DNA from: Chryseobacterium sp. JUb7
GTDB lineage: Bacteria > Bacteroidota > Bacteroidia > Flavobacteriales > Weeksellaceae
Reading direction: 5' to 3'
NCBI RefSeq assembly: GCF_024806495.1
Contig: NZ_JANUFF010000001.1
Coordinates: 310,001 to 374,000 of the forward strand
DNA length: 64,000 bases
In this document: positions 44,314-53,866 of the stretch, one piece after another
Numbering within the stretch: position 1 is the first letter of the stretch
How the letters are laid out: each line of letters begins with the position of its first letter
Made by a program: the position numbers and the translations under genes
The notes under the pieces: model-generated
The model's database searches: none
Told to the model about the DNA's origin: nothing
What the model saw: the letters and a program-made list of their open reading frames with translations, nothing else

Positions 44314-46450
44314 AATTTTCTATAAAGTTCAGATTTTGCAGAAAACTGTTACAACCTTCAAAATCAAAGTAATTTTGTTTTAAAAGCTCGGCCTGATATT
44401 GTACGGGAAGATATTTCCCCCACTTTGAAAAATCTATCATAGCCGGATTTTCTGCTAAAAGCTGCTGTAACATCTGACTGAGATCGACATTATTTAAATT
44501 AACATCTTTTAAAGTCCCTGCAAAACTGCCATCCGTAATTTTTATCCTCAGACTGCTGCTGCTATCATGGAGTTGGTTCTCAATTCCAAGTCTGTCTAAT
44601 ATGAAACTTAATGTTTTATTTATTTTTGAACTTGCAAAAGTGTAAAAAGTACTGTTGGTATTCCCATTTTGTATAATTCTGTCGGTCTCCGGGTTTTTAA
44701 CCTCAAAAACAGAAAAATATTTTCTTAATGCATAGATTATTTCGTGACCTGAAACATCTAAAAAATTATAATTATCCTTCGAAAATATAATCTCCAGCAT
44801 TTTAACTCTGATTTTGTGTGCTGTATCTGCCGGATCACCGGAAAACATTGGCTTTTTCCCGTCTTTGGCGGGGATAACTTCTATTTTTTTTGTTTCAAAA
44901 TCAATATCTTTTATTTTCCAGATTTTTGCAGATAAATAAATATTCTCATCAATCCGTATCTGAGGAGATAACGGCAGCTCACCGATTTTCACTCCCTGAC
45001 CAGATACTTTAAAGAAAACAGGTGTTTGAAAAAGACTATAGAAATCCTTGTTATTCACAAGTCTTTCGCCCGCAATGCCAATAATATATTCATGTCCTAA
45101 TTTTTCAAGTAAATCAATATCAACAAGATGTTTAATAATCGTTTCTACCTCCTGTTGTGAAATAGCTGAAAAACTTGAATTTGTTGTCATTTCTTTTACA
45201 AGATCTGAAAGAATAATTCCCGACTTTCCCTTTACAATAGATAATATTTGATGTAAAAGCACATCAAAAGGTTTTTTATTTACGGAAATAGGCTCAATAA
45301 ACTGTTCCTGATACAAAAGCCAGCATGCTAATGACTGCAATAAACTCCAGGGATCTGTTGCGTATAGAAAAAGGTTACTTTCTTTATCTTCGCGCCTTCC
45401 ACTACGTCCGACTCTCTGGATTAAAGAGGCAATACTGTGTGTTGCATCAATCTGTACCACTTCATCTACATTTCCAATATCGATACCCAATTCTAATGTT
45501 GAAGTACAAGAAATACAAAAATTCTGAACCGAGCTATTTTTCGCAAAAAATTCAACATATTCGCGAACCTCTTTATCTACAGATGAATGATGAGAAAAAT
45601 AATTTTGATGTCCGCTAAATTTCTCAGAAATTTTTTTAAGCTTTACAGCAACTTCTTCCACTCTTCCCCGTGCATTTGGGAAAATAAGAGTTTTGCTGTT
45701 TTTTGTGTTTAAATATAAATCATTTAAAAGATCAGAAGGAAGGTCGTCTGTAGAACTGCCTTCAAAATATTTAAAAACCGCATTGATTGGTTTTGGAGTT
45801 TTATCCCGAATGATTTTTGTATTTTCGGAATCGCCAAGAAATTCTTTTAATTCAATATACTTATTCACATCACTTACTGTTGCCGAAAGCCCTACAATAC
45901 TGAATTTTTTATGGTTAATTTGCTGCAAACGGCTTAATAAAGACTGCAAATGAGTTCCGCGATCCGAACCCAGAAAAGAATGAATCTCATCAATCACCAC
46001 ATATTCTAAATTTGCAAACAGATGCTTAATATTATACGGTTTATTTACAAACATAGCTTCCAGAGATTCAGGAGTGATGAGTACAATACCTTCAGGGTTT
46101 TTAAGTAGTTTTTCTTTAGCTCCTTTTGCCGCTTCTCCATGCCATTTTGTAACCGGAACATCCAAATATTCGCAAAGTTTTTCAACACGCTGAAACTGAT
46201 CGTTAATCAAGGCAATCAGAGGTGAAATATAAAGCACTTTTACGCCTTGTTCTTTAAAGTTCACTTTCGATAAAATAGGCAGAAAAGCAGCCTCAGTTTT
46301 ACCTGAAGCTGTTCTTGATATTAAAACATAATTGCTATCTGTAGATATAATTCTCTGAATCGCAGCATCCTGAATCGGTCTTAAGCTGCCCCAACCTTTA
46401 TCATAAATATATTTCCTGATGGGTGCAGAAAGCATGTCGTATGATGTCAT
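44312..46450 (-). CDS. Lhr/BrxHI-like DEAD/DEAH helicase of a TerB-C/ATPase system
   Basis: A 712-residue SF2 helicase. Walker A SRTASGKT has Lys51; DEIH lies at 154-157, SAT at 189-191 and QRVGRSGR at 345-352. The layout is that of Lhr-type and BREX BrxHI helicases. The C-terminal half (370-712) is a winged-helix-like region plus an unassigned domain. The start overlaps the ATPase gene by 4 bases (ATGA), so the two are translationally coupled. In BREX type 2, BrxHI and BrxD are adjacent genes, which fits this pair. It is not the same helicase as the ligase-associated one at 61411. A role in DNA processing or defence is inferred. Confidence 0.85.
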   Translation of the reverse strand: MTSYDMLSAPIRKYIYDKGWGSLRPIQDAAIQRIISTDSNYVLISRTASGKTEAAFLPILSKVNFKEQGVKVLYISPLIALINDQFQRVEKLCEYLDVPVTKWHGEAAKGAKEKLLKNPEGIVLITPESLEAMFVNKPYNIKHLFANLEYVVIDEIHSFLGSDRGTHLQSLLSRLQQINHKKFSIVGLSATVSDVNKYIELKEFLGDSENTKIIRDKTPKPINAVFKYFEGSSTDDLPSDLLNDLYLNTKNSKTLIFPNARGRVEEVAVKLKKISEKFSGHQNYFSHHSSVDKEVREYVEFFAKNSSVQNFCISCTSTLELGIDIGNVDEVVQIDATHSIASLIQRVGRSGRREDKESNLFLYATDPWSLLQSLACWLLYQEQFIEPISVNKKPFDVLLHQILSIVKGKSGIILSDLVKEMTTNSSFSAISQQEVETIIKHLVDIDLLEKLGHEYIIGIAGERLVNNKDFYSLFQTPVFFKVSGQGVKIGELPLSPQIRIDENIYLSAKIWKIKDIDFETKKIEVIPAKDGKKPMFSGDPADTAHKIRVKMLEIIFSKDNYNFLDVSGHEIIYALRKYFSVFEVKNPETDRIIQNGNTNSTFYTFASSKINKTLSFILDRLGIENQLHDSSSSLRIKITDGSFAGTLKDVNLNNVDLSQMLQQLLAENPAMIDFSKWGKYLPVQYQAELLKQNYFDFEGCNSFLQNLNFIEN

Positions 46451-47766
46451 ATTTCTTCAATCGTATTCATTTCAAAAGGTTTCTCATCCGGTCTCTCGTC
46501 AGAAATTTCAATTTCTCCGAAAAGCTGTCTTTTGTCGACATTCGGATTTTGTCTGAGAATGTTTAAAATATTCAAAAAATCGCGGATCACCTCTCTTGGA
46601 GTCAAAAATTCTGAAGCCCCGGGTTTATTGAACATTTCTTCCATAAAAGAAGAAATTTCATCATCCGAAATATTACTTTCTGTTTTATAGTTAAAATCAA
46701 AAATCAGTTTTAATTTCTTAAGCAGAACAAAAATTTCATTATGGTCAAGTGGAGTTAATTTAATAACCGGCTGGGCAAAATCTCGGATCTCCAGCGTTTC
46801 AAATTTATTCGTTTCCAATCTTGATTTTAAAGCCTGATAACTGAAGAGCCCTCTCCTTTCGTTTTCCAAAAATTCTTTTGTCCCGGCAAAGTTTATGAAA
46901 AAATTGGAAATTTTCCCCTGAAAACAGTCATTATAAATAGATAAGATCTTTTCATAATTTTTTTCGCGAACTGCAGCCGTAGAAATTTTGTAGAGATTGA
47001 TCGCCTCATCCAGATTGATCATAAAACCACTGTAGCCCATACTTACGAAAAACTTACAGAAGTTTTTGAGCATATCATAATAATTGGAGTCATTAACAAT
47101 TTCGCGAACACCCAGGTCCTGTCTTGCTTCAGTTTTTGTTTTATATTCTCCTTTTAACCATTTTAAGGCATTTCGGCGTAATAATTCATCATTTTTGATA
47201 TATCCTTCGTAATATTTTACAATCACAGATCCAAAATCAAAGCCACCAACTTCTGTAATTTCATTAACAGTTTTCATAATAGAATTTTGAATCAGCCCTA
47301 AATATTGTTCATTTCGGATTTCCGATAACGAAATATTATTCTCTTCAGCTGTTTTTGTGATGACCTGTTCGATCCATTTTTCCAGTAAAGTCTGCAGAGC
47401 GCCACCTTCAGGTTTCGTCTGTATTGCAATATTATCCATAATGGCAGCATACAGAATCACACTTTTCCCATCGTTGGCATAGAGCCTGTTGTCTGGCGTA
47501 AAATCTGCATTGGCTACAACAAATTTCTGTTTTAAAGCCACCGTGTTTAAAAGATGAAGCATGAAAGACTTTCCGCTTCCGAAATCTCCGATCCAGAATT
47601 TGACGATGCTGTGTCCATTTTTTACGTCTTCAAGAGAGCTGATAAAGGCATTCACCTCTTCGGAACGTCCTACTGTGATATGTTGTACACCTATTTTGGG
47701 AACCACACCGCCAATCAGCGAGTTAATAATTGATGTCGCTTCCTTAGGTTTAATATGATCAATCAT
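46447..47766 (-). CDS. BrxD/DUF2791-like P-loop ATPase
   Basis: A 439-residue P-loop NTPase. Walker A is IGDFGSGKSF (59-68), and the Walker B strand FMINLDEAINL (248-258) ends in DE. The N-terminal segment AINSLIGGVVP-like (residues 10-24 read ATSIINSLIGGVVPK) is common in BrxD and other DUF2791 ATPases of BREX systems. It overlaps the upstream TerB-C gene by 8 bases and the helicase gene by 4. It probably powers assembly or loading of the helicase. The family is recognised by pattern, not searched. Confidence 0.82.
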   Translation of the reverse strand: MIDHIKPKEATSIINSLIGGVVPKIGVQHITVGRSEEVNAFISSLEDVKNGHSIVKFWIGDFGSGKSFMLHLLNTVALKQKFVVANADFTPDNRLYANDGKSVILYAAIMDNIAIQTKPEGGALQTLLEKWIEQVITKTAEENNISLSEIRNEQYLGLIQNSIMKTVNEITEVGGFDFGSVIVKYYEGYIKNDELLRRNALKWLKGEYKTKTEARQDLGVREIVNDSNYYDMLKNFCKFFVSMGYSGFMINLDEAINLYKISTAAVREKNYEKILSIYNDCFQGKISNFFINFAGTKEFLENERRGLFSYQALKSRLETNKFETLEIRDFAQPVIKLTPLDHNEIFVLLKKLKLIFDFNYKTESNISDDEISSFMEEMFNKPGASEFLTPREVIRDFLNILNILRQNPNVDKRQLFGEIEISDERPDEKPFEMNTIEEI

Positions 47767-49249
47767 GATTTAAAAGTTTTTTGTAATAATTGGGGTTAAT
47801 AGTATAATATTCATCTTCTTCTTCGATTAAAATATCATCCAATGTTTCATAACAGGTATCATTTAAGGCATCAATAGTTGAGCCTGTAAACAGGCTTTTA
47901 GATTTGATAAAATCCGAAAAATCAGTTTGAAGTATTGTAAAACTGTGCTTTTCAAATAACTCCAAAATTTCTTTTTGTATCGCCGTAAAACTGAATTCTT
48001 CAAGGTATTTTGAAACCTGTATTTCTTGATTTTTATTTTCTATATTAAAAGTAATTTCGTCTGTATTTTTTGCATCATCGGTAGTAATGCCCGTATTTTC
48101 ATCTTCATAATCATCACGTAGCAGGTCTGTCAGTTTTCGGGATACTTCTGAGTCAAGCTTCTGAACATTTTCAATAGCATCTCGGTCAATGATAATTTTT
48201 TTTCTTTTAGGAAGATACAAATGATTGACTGCTTCAATAGCCTTCTCCAAATTTCTGTCAGCAATAAAATCATTCAGAATTTTTTCAAAATCTTTGATCT
48301 GCTCACCTGTTGAAAATAAGCTTTTCTGAATTGTTTTAGTCAGTTGCCTGTTATCAGATTTGATCTGTAAAGATCTGTCCAAATAATGAATATATAGCCT
48401 TAATGAACAGTTTTTATCAAGCTCAGCGGCAAATTTTGAAGCCTCAAAAAAAATAGAATCAACAGACGGATTTTTAATATTTACATCTGTCAATCTGAAA
48501 ATTTCTCTTTCAAAAGCCAAAGGATTCGTGTAGTCTCCTTTAATCAATTCGAATTTAGCTTTCCATCGGTTGGTATTATTTTCATTGAGAATAATATTGG
48601 TTTTGGCATCGGCATCCAGGATCTGGTGCTGATTTTCACTCAGGAAAGCTTCTACTTTTGAAAGGATCTTTTTGTGATATTTATTGAGAATATCAGGATT
48701 TGTATACTTAAAATCAGTATTGATTTTTCTTTTTATTCCATAAAATTCCCGGACATTATTTTCACATAGTTTGAGAATGTGATTGAAAATTTCCTCCTGA
48801 ACTGAATTGTAGGTGTATTTATAATTTAAACTTTCTCTTCTATAATTATACTGAAGAGCCACAATAATTTCTGATAATTCATCGATTACTGTGGCATATG
48901 ATTTATTAACAGGAATACAATTCTCATGAAGATATTCTATCGTTCTTAAAAACTGTTTTAAAATTTGAACCTTACAATACTCAATTTCGTTGAAAACATT
49001 TTCTGCAAAGCTTAATTGATCCAGAATGATAATCTGTTTTTCTGAAAGATTAAGTTTACGTGTATATTTTTTTCCTACTTTCCAGAAATCCGGACTGTTT
49101 CTGTTTGTATTTTGCTGGGCAACAGGCGATTGAAAAGCATTAACAGTTTCCGAAAAAGAAGAATGTCCAAAATCAATCGGAGTATCATCATTTCCGGATA
49201 CATCTATAATAAAATCATCATCTTCATAAGGTGGGATATGACCTGACAT
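47759..49249 (-). CDS. TerB-C domain protein (TerB-N-type partner), first gene of the system
   Basis: A 496-residue protein. The first 50 or so residues are acidic and low-complexity. The middle (about 55-320) includes KKYTRKLNLSEKQIIILDQL and a YxxxL-rich helical stretch seen in TerB-N family proteins. The C-terminus (about 415-490), FSFTAIQKEILELFEK...STIDALNDTCYETLDDIL, fits the TerB_C domain. The canonical TerB-N domain seems to be missing, so this is a shortened form. It is the promoter-proximal gene. The role of TerB proteins is unclear; stress and defence systems are suggested. Confidence 0.65.
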   Translation of the reverse strand: MSGHIPPYEDDDFIIDVSGNDDTPIDFGHSSFSETVNAFQSPVAQQNTNRNSPDFWKVGKKYTRKLNLSEKQIIILDQLSFAENVFNEIEYCKVQILKQFLRTIEYLHENCIPVNKSYATVIDELSEIIVALQYNYRRESLNYKYTYNSVQEEIFNHILKLCENNVREFYGIKRKINTDFKYTNPDILNKYHKKILSKVEAFLSENQHQILDADAKTNIILNENNTNRWKAKFELIKGDYTNPLAFEREIFRLTDVNIKNPSVDSIFFEASKFAAELDKNCSLRLYIHYLDRSLQIKSDNRQLTKTIQKSLFSTGEQIKDFEKILNDFIADRNLEKAIEAVNHLYLPKRKKIIIDRDAIENVQKLDSEVSRKLTDLLRDDYEDENTGITTDDAKNTDEITFNIENKNQEIQVSKYLEEFSFTAIQKEILELFEKHSFTILQTDFSDFIKSKSLFTGSTIDALNDTCYETLDDILIEEEDEYYTINPNYYKKLLNHD

Positions 49250-49355
49250 TTCTTAAATAAAATTGAATTAAAGTTGCTATTAGTTTTAGTGTTCTGATCA
49301 TGAAAATCAAATTCTAAGATACTAATATATTTACAATCAAATTTAGATAAGAATG

Positions 49356-49382
49356 AAAAATTTTCTTTACGGTTTTCCGTAA
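49356..49382 (-). terminator. Terminator after the CAT-like gene
   Basis: TTACGG-TTTT-CCGTAA (49367-49382) lies just downstream of the minus-strand stop at 49391 and is followed on that strand by an A/T-rich tract containing five T's. Confidence 0.6.
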
Positions 49383-49390
49383 TTTACTTC

Positions 49391-50017
49391 CTATTGGTCA
49401 AGCTGTCTTTGAAATTCTTCAAAATATTTAGCCAGATGAAAGCCGTCTGCTAATCCATGATGAGCCTCTGCTGAAACAGGTAAAAACTTTTTACCGTCGC
49501 GCAAGCTGAATTTCCCAAATGTAATTTTCGGAACAGATTCTGTTTTATCAAGTGGTGTAGGATGAAGTAAAGCACTGAAAGAATTCCATGGAATCGTTGA
49601 ATGTCTGATCAGATCTTTACCCAATTCGCCATTATTCATTCTGATACCCGAGCAGTTTTGAACTTCTTCAATTTCTTTTTGCAATTCGGCATTAAAAACC
49701 TCAAAATCTTCAGAAAAATGAATAAATGCAAAACCAAAAGTCCCGTCTGGACGGCCAATCGTTGTTCCGGCATGAATAGCATCATATAAAACGACCTGAT
49801 TATCAAGGATACGAAGTTTTAACTCATGTACCGCATTGATGGCAACCATAGATTTATGAAGGTATGTTGCAAAAAAAGAATGTCCGTTTTCTTTAGCTTT
49901 GTCGTACGCTTTTGTACAGTCTACTTCAGTGGTAAACCCAAAATACGGACTTGCCATTCTTGAGAAAAATTCAAAATGCTCCTTTCTGTTCCAGCTTTCA
50001 ATATCTATGATCTTCAT
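49391..50017 (-). CDS. Chloramphenicol acetyltransferase-like (CAT type A fold)
   Basis: A 208-residue protein with the CAT fold. The C-terminal EAHHGLADGFH holds the catalytic His187 and Asp191, matching the HHxxxDG signature. The N-terminal third (WNRKEHFEFFSRMASPYFGFTTEVD) is also typical. CAT transfers acetyl groups from acetyl-CoA. Whether it acts on chloramphenicol cannot be read from sequence; many Bacteroidota chromosomes carry intrinsic CAT-like proteins. It stands alone, without mobile-element context. Confidence 0.85.
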   Translation of the reverse strand: MKIIDIESWNRKEHFEFFSRMASPYFGFTTEVDCTKAYDKAKENGHSFFATYLHKSMVAINAVHELKLRILDNQVVLYDAIHAGTTIGRPDGTFGFAFIHFSEDFEVFNAELQKEIEEVQNCSGIRMNNGELGKDLIRHSTIPWNSFSALLHPTPLDKTESVPKITFGKFSLRDGKKFLPVSAEAHHGLADGFHLAKYFEEFQRQLDQ

Positions 50018-50095
50018 TACTTTTTATTTGCTGCAAATTTCGGGAAGTTTTATTGTTTTTAAAACTTTTGGAATATGAAATTTAACCATATCGGC

Positions 50096-50938
50096 TTATA
50101 TCCTGTGCTGAAATTTAAAATCACTCGGATTCGTATTGGTTTGTTTTTTAAAATAATTAGTGAGATGACTTTCATCGGTGAACCCGAACTCATAGGCAAT
50201 CTGTTTCATCGTGACCTGCCCGGACTGAATTCTTCTTTCAATTAATTTAAGTTTATAATCCGTGATATATTTTCGGTAAGAAACATCAAAATTTCTTTTA
50301 AAATAAGCCCCAAAATACGTCTCTGAAATATTAAAATGCCTGGATATTACAGAAATTCTGATGAGCTCGGGACTGTAAATATTTTGATGAATATAAGAAA
50401 TAAGATCATCCTTTTTAGGCGTTTGATGATCAACTTTTACATGCAAAAATTTGGCGGCAGCCTCACGGATCAGTCCAAACAGAGATAAAACCTGAAAAAA
50501 TATGATCGGAGAGTCTGAAACTTTATGAAAATCATTGTACTCAGTAATGTTCTCAACTGTTTTTCTTAGAATAGTTTTGCAGGGCTCATCAAATATCAGC
50601 TTTTCTTCTTTTAAAAGAGAGTTGCGCATGATTTCTGCGGGAGAAGCCGTCGTGAGTCTATCCGGAGAAAGATGTTTATTATTCTCAAAATAACTGTCGT
50701 TAAACTTAATGAAACAAAATTTAGTCGACTTTTTAATATCAAAAAAATGTTCATCATCAGGGGAAATCAGATACAGATCACCAGCTTTATAAGGTACGAT
50801 AATTTTGTTGATGTGATGATTTCCACAGCCTTTAAAGATGTAAATCATTTCATAGTATGTATGACTATGCTTAGGAAATGGAAAAACAGAAGTTTCAAAA
50901 GTATCGATTTCTAAAGGTTCAAACTGTTTTCGTTTCAT
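50096..50938 (-). CDS. AraC-family transcriptional regulator
   Basis: A 280-residue regulator with an N-terminal cupin (PFPKHSHTYYEMIYIFKGCG, then YLISPDDEHFF) and a C-terminal double HTH ending in MKQIAYEFGFTDESHLTNYFKK. It diverges, across about 150 bases, from the amidohydrolase and aldo/keto reductase run at 51090. It is the probable regulator of that run, which includes genes up to about 56 kb. The effector is unknown. Confidence 0.9.
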   Translation of the reverse strand: MKRKQFEPLEIDTFETSVFPFPKHSHTYYEMIYIFKGCGNHHINKIIVPYKAGDLYLISPDDEHFFDIKKSTKFCFIKFNDSYFENNKHLSPDRLTTASPAEIMRNSLLKEEKLIFDEPCKTILRKTVENITEYNDFHKVSDSPIIFFQVLSLFGLIREAAAKFLHVKVDHQTPKKDDLISYIHQNIYSPELIRISVISRHFNISETYFGAYFKRNFDVSYRKYITDYKLKLIERRIQSGQVTMKQIAYEFGFTDESHLTNYFKKQTNTNPSDFKFQHRI

Positions 50939-51089
50939 ATTCGAAATTTACAATATGTTAAACGATTATTACAAGCTAAAATCGATTTTTTTTAGCAAAA
51001 TTTGTATAAACCTTGATTCATCCATCAAAAAATATCGTTTGAAACAATTTTATCCTGTTTCATCGAAGCAATCAACAAAATATAATATT

Positions 51090-52436
51090 ATGAAAATCCT
51101 AAAGAAAATATCCGGAACTGTACTGGTAAGCCTGCTCCTTTTTTCATGCAGCCAGAAAAATAAAGAATCAAACAATACCCTACTCCTTGAAAATTTACGC
51201 CTGATCGATGGAAATGGCGGAAATCCTGTTGAAAATGTAAAAATCCTTATTAAAGACGGTAAAATTGTTCAGATAGGAAATAATATTTCTGATAAAGAGG
51301 CTAAAATTGTTGATTTAAAAGGGAAAACCATCATTCCAGCTTTAATTTCAGCCCATTCGCATATCGGGACTTTAAAAGGAACTACAACAAAACCTGAAAA
51401 TTATACAGAAGAAAATATTCTTTCTCAGCTTAAAAAATATCAAGATTATGGTGTTTTAAATGTTATGGTAATGGGAACAGATCGTCCTCTCCTGTTTGAA
51501 AGCGGCTTGAGAGACAAATCTGCAAAAGGCGAGATTGAGGGGGCAAGAATTCACTCTGCTGGGTATGGTTTCGGAGCTCCCAATGCAGCACCACCTGTGG
51601 ATTTTGCTATGGATAAAGTTTTCCGCCCGACATCTGTAAGCCAGATTCCAGCAGAAATGGACAGTCTTACCAAGGTAAATCCGGAAGTTGTAAAAATCTG
51701 GGTTGATGACTTCAATGGAAAATACAAAGTTAAAATGCAGCCTGAAATCTATAAAGCGATTATCAATGAAGCTCATAAAAGGAATTTAAGGGTTGCAGCA
51801 CATGTATATTATCTTTCGGATCTTAAAAAACTGGTGGCAGACGGTATTGATATTATCGGGCACAGCGTAAGAAGTGAAGTGATAGATAATGCTACCCTGG
51901 CTCAGATGAAGGCTAAGAATATCATTTATATTCCAACGCTTTCTCTGGATGAATATGCTTTTATTTATGCTAAAAAACCGGACTGGATCAATGATGAATT
52001 TTTTAAAAAATCTTTGGAGCCGGGAGTTTATGAAATGATTACTTCGGCAAAATATCAGGACGACCTGAAAAAATCATCCAACTTTGCAACCAATATGAAA
52101 GCTTTTGAGACGGCAAAACAAAATCTGAAAAAAGTTTATGACGCCGGAATTCTTGTAGCCATGGGAACAGACAGCGGGGCAATGCCTTTACGTGCACAGG
52201 GCTTCTCAGAACATCTGGAATTACAGTTAATGACTGAATCTGGCTTAAGTCCGCTTCAGGCTATAAGTGTTGCCACAAAAAACTCAGCAAAAGCTTTAAA
52301 AATAGACAAAGACTTTGGAACCATCGAAGTAGGAAAAACAGCTGATTTTATTATTGTTGATGGAAACCCTGCACAAAATATAAAGGATACCAGAAAAATT
52401 TTCTCCGTGTATAAAGCGGGACAGAAAGTTAAATAA
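51090..52436 (+). CDS. Lipoprotein amidohydrolase
   Basis: An amidohydrolase (PF01979) of about 448 residues with a lipoprotein signal ending LLFSCSQ, so anchored in the envelope. Metal-binding motifs are SAHSHIG, AAHVYY, GHSV and MGTDSGAM, in the order of imidazolonepropionase-like enzymes. The frame opens at 50955, but the lipobox fixes the start at 51090. It would hydrolyse a cyclic amide or a related bond in an unknown substrate. It starts a plus-strand gene run divergent from an AraC regulator. Confidence 0.85.
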   Translation: MKILKKISGTVLVSLLLFSCSQKNKESNNTLLLENLRLIDGNGGNPVENVKILIKDGKIVQIGNNISDKEAKIVDLKGKTIIPALISAHSHIGTLKGTTTKPENYTEENILSQLKKYQDYGVLNVMVMGTDRPLLFESGLRDKSAKGEIEGARIHSAGYGFGAPNAAPPVDFAMDKVFRPTSVSQIPAEMDSLTKVNPEVVKIWVDDFNGKYKVKMQPEIYKAIINEAHKRNLRVAAHVYYLSDLKKLVADGIDIIGHSVRSEVIDNATLAQMKAKNIIYIPTLSLDEYAFIYAKKPDWINDEFFKKSLEPGVYEMITSAKYQDDLKKSSNFATNMKAFETAKQNLKKVYDAGILVAMGTDSGAMPLRAQGFSEHLELQLMTESGLSPLQAISVATKNSAKALKIDKDFGTIEVGKTADFIIVDGNPAQNIKDTRKIFSVYKAGQKVK

Positions 52437-52488
52437 TATAAATCTCAATAAAAACACACTATTAATTCATACAATAAATCATTAAAAC

Positions 52489-53475
52489 ATGGAATATAGA
52501 AAATTAGGAAACAGCGATTTAGAAGTATCAGCCATCACTTTTGGAGCCTGGGCTGCAGGAGGATGGATGTGGGGAAGCACCGATAGAAATGATGCGATTC
52601 AAGCCATTAAATCGTCTTATGATGTTGGCGTTACTTCTATTGATACCGCTCCGATTTACGGACAGGGAACGAGCGAAGAGATTGTAGGAGAAGCAATTAA
52701 AGATATTTCCAGGGATAAAGTTCAGATTTTAACCAAGTTTGGAATGCGCTGGGATCTTGCTAAAGGAGATTTTGCCATGCACAGCCAAGATAACAGTGGA
52801 AAAGCGATCGATGTATACAAATTTGCAGGAAAAGACAGTATCATCTACGAATGTGAACAAAGTTTGAAAAGATTAGGAACAGATTATATTGATTTGTATC
52901 AGATTCACTGGCCGGATTCTACAACTCCGATTGATGAAACTTTTGAAGCGGTTTCCAGGTTAATGGAACAGGGTAAAGTTCGTTATGCAGGCGTTTGTAA
53001 TTATAATGTCCAACAAATGACAGAAGCAGAGAAGACATTAAAACTGGTTTCCAATCAGATTCCTTTTAGTATGGTAAATCGTGGAATTGAGGAAGAAACT
53101 GTACCGTACTGTATTGAAAATAACAAATCAATTTTGGCCTACAGTCCTTTGGAAAGAGGTTTGCTGACAGGAAAAATTCATAATGGATATCAATTCCAGG
53201 AAGGAGATCACAGAGCGACCCACAAACATTTTCAGCCTGAGTTTATTGAACGTACAAATGCTCTTTTAGATAAAATAAAGCCTATTGCAGATGCACATAA
53301 TGCCACTTTAGGACAACTGGTTCTGCGCTGGACTATTGAAAGGCCCGGAATTACCATTGCTTTGGCAGGTGCAAGAAATGCAGATCAGGCGGTGCAAAAT
53401 GCGAAAGCAATTGAGATTAATCTAAGCAAAGAAGAATTAACAGGCATTAATGATTTAGTGAATCATTTTAACTAA
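52489..53475 (+). CDS. Aldo/keto reductase
   Basis: A 328-residue aldo/keto reductase. The tetrad is SIDTAPIYG (Asp, Tyr), ILTKFGM (Lys) and YQIHWPD (His). AGARNADQAVQNAKA binds the cofactor 2'-phosphate region. It is related to the YajO/IolS-type AKRs. It follows the amidohydrolase by 52 bases and precedes DUF3861 by 3 bases. Confidence 0.9.
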   Translation: MEYRKLGNSDLEVSAITFGAWAAGGWMWGSTDRNDAIQAIKSSYDVGVTSIDTAPIYGQGTSEEIVGEAIKDISRDKVQILTKFGMRWDLAKGDFAMHSQDNSGKAIDVYKFAGKDSIIYECEQSLKRLGTDYIDLYQIHWPDSTTPIDETFEAVSRLMEQGKVRYAGVCNYNVQQMTEAEKTLKLVSNQIPFSMVNRGIEEETVPYCIENNKSILAYSPLERGLLTGKIHNGYQFQEGDHRATHKHFQPEFIERTNALLDKIKPIADAHNATLGQLVLRWTIERPGITIALAGARNADQAVQNAKAIEINLSKEELTGINDLVNHFN

Positions 53476-53478
53476 AAA

Positions 53479-53769
53479 ATGGAAAAAAGAAATAATACTT
53501 ACCACCTTGCACTTAAAGAATTATCATTAAAAGATGGTTCCCAAGGTGAAAAAACTTTGGAATTTGACTTCGATAATCATGATGATATATTTAAAATTTT
53601 CGACGTTATCCAATCAAAAAACATATTTGAGAGCGAGCAGACGGCTCATGAATTTGCCCTGGGACTAAAACTTTTTACAGAAGTGATGATTAAAAATAAG
53701 CAACATCCTTTGTTTGAAGAATTAAGACCGGCAATTATGGAGTTTATGAAGAAACTGAAAAGCCAGTAA
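53479..53769 (+). CDS. DUF3861 domain protein
   Basis: A 96-residue cytoplasmic protein, MEKRNNTYHLALKELSLKDG, matching the DUF3861 family throughout (acidic body, EFDFDNHDDIFKIFD). The function is unknown. It begins 3 bases after the AKR stop, so it is co-transcribed with it. Confidence 0.85.
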   Translation: MEKRNNTYHLALKELSLKDGSQGEKTLEFDFDNHDDIFKIFDVIQSKNIFESEQTAHEFALGLKLFTEVMIKNKQHPLFEELRPAIMEFMKKLKSQ

Positions 53770-53866
53770 ATTCTTTTCACAAAGCAAAATATGCGTTGAG
53801 TATTCAAATTACTACATAAATATTATCTGTGTAATCTCATACACATCATAAAATTAATTCAAAAAA

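Noticed and set aside
49391..50017. CAT-like protein as an acquired chloramphenicol resistance gene
   Set aside because: The catalytic motif is present, but there is no mobile-element context. Intrinsic CAT-like proteins are common in this group, so resistance is not claimed.
51013..51028. TTGAT-N6-ATCAA dyad in the amidohydrolase promoter
   Set aside because: The spacer is 6 rather than 4 bases, so it does not fit the FNR-like box, and no other evidence supports it.
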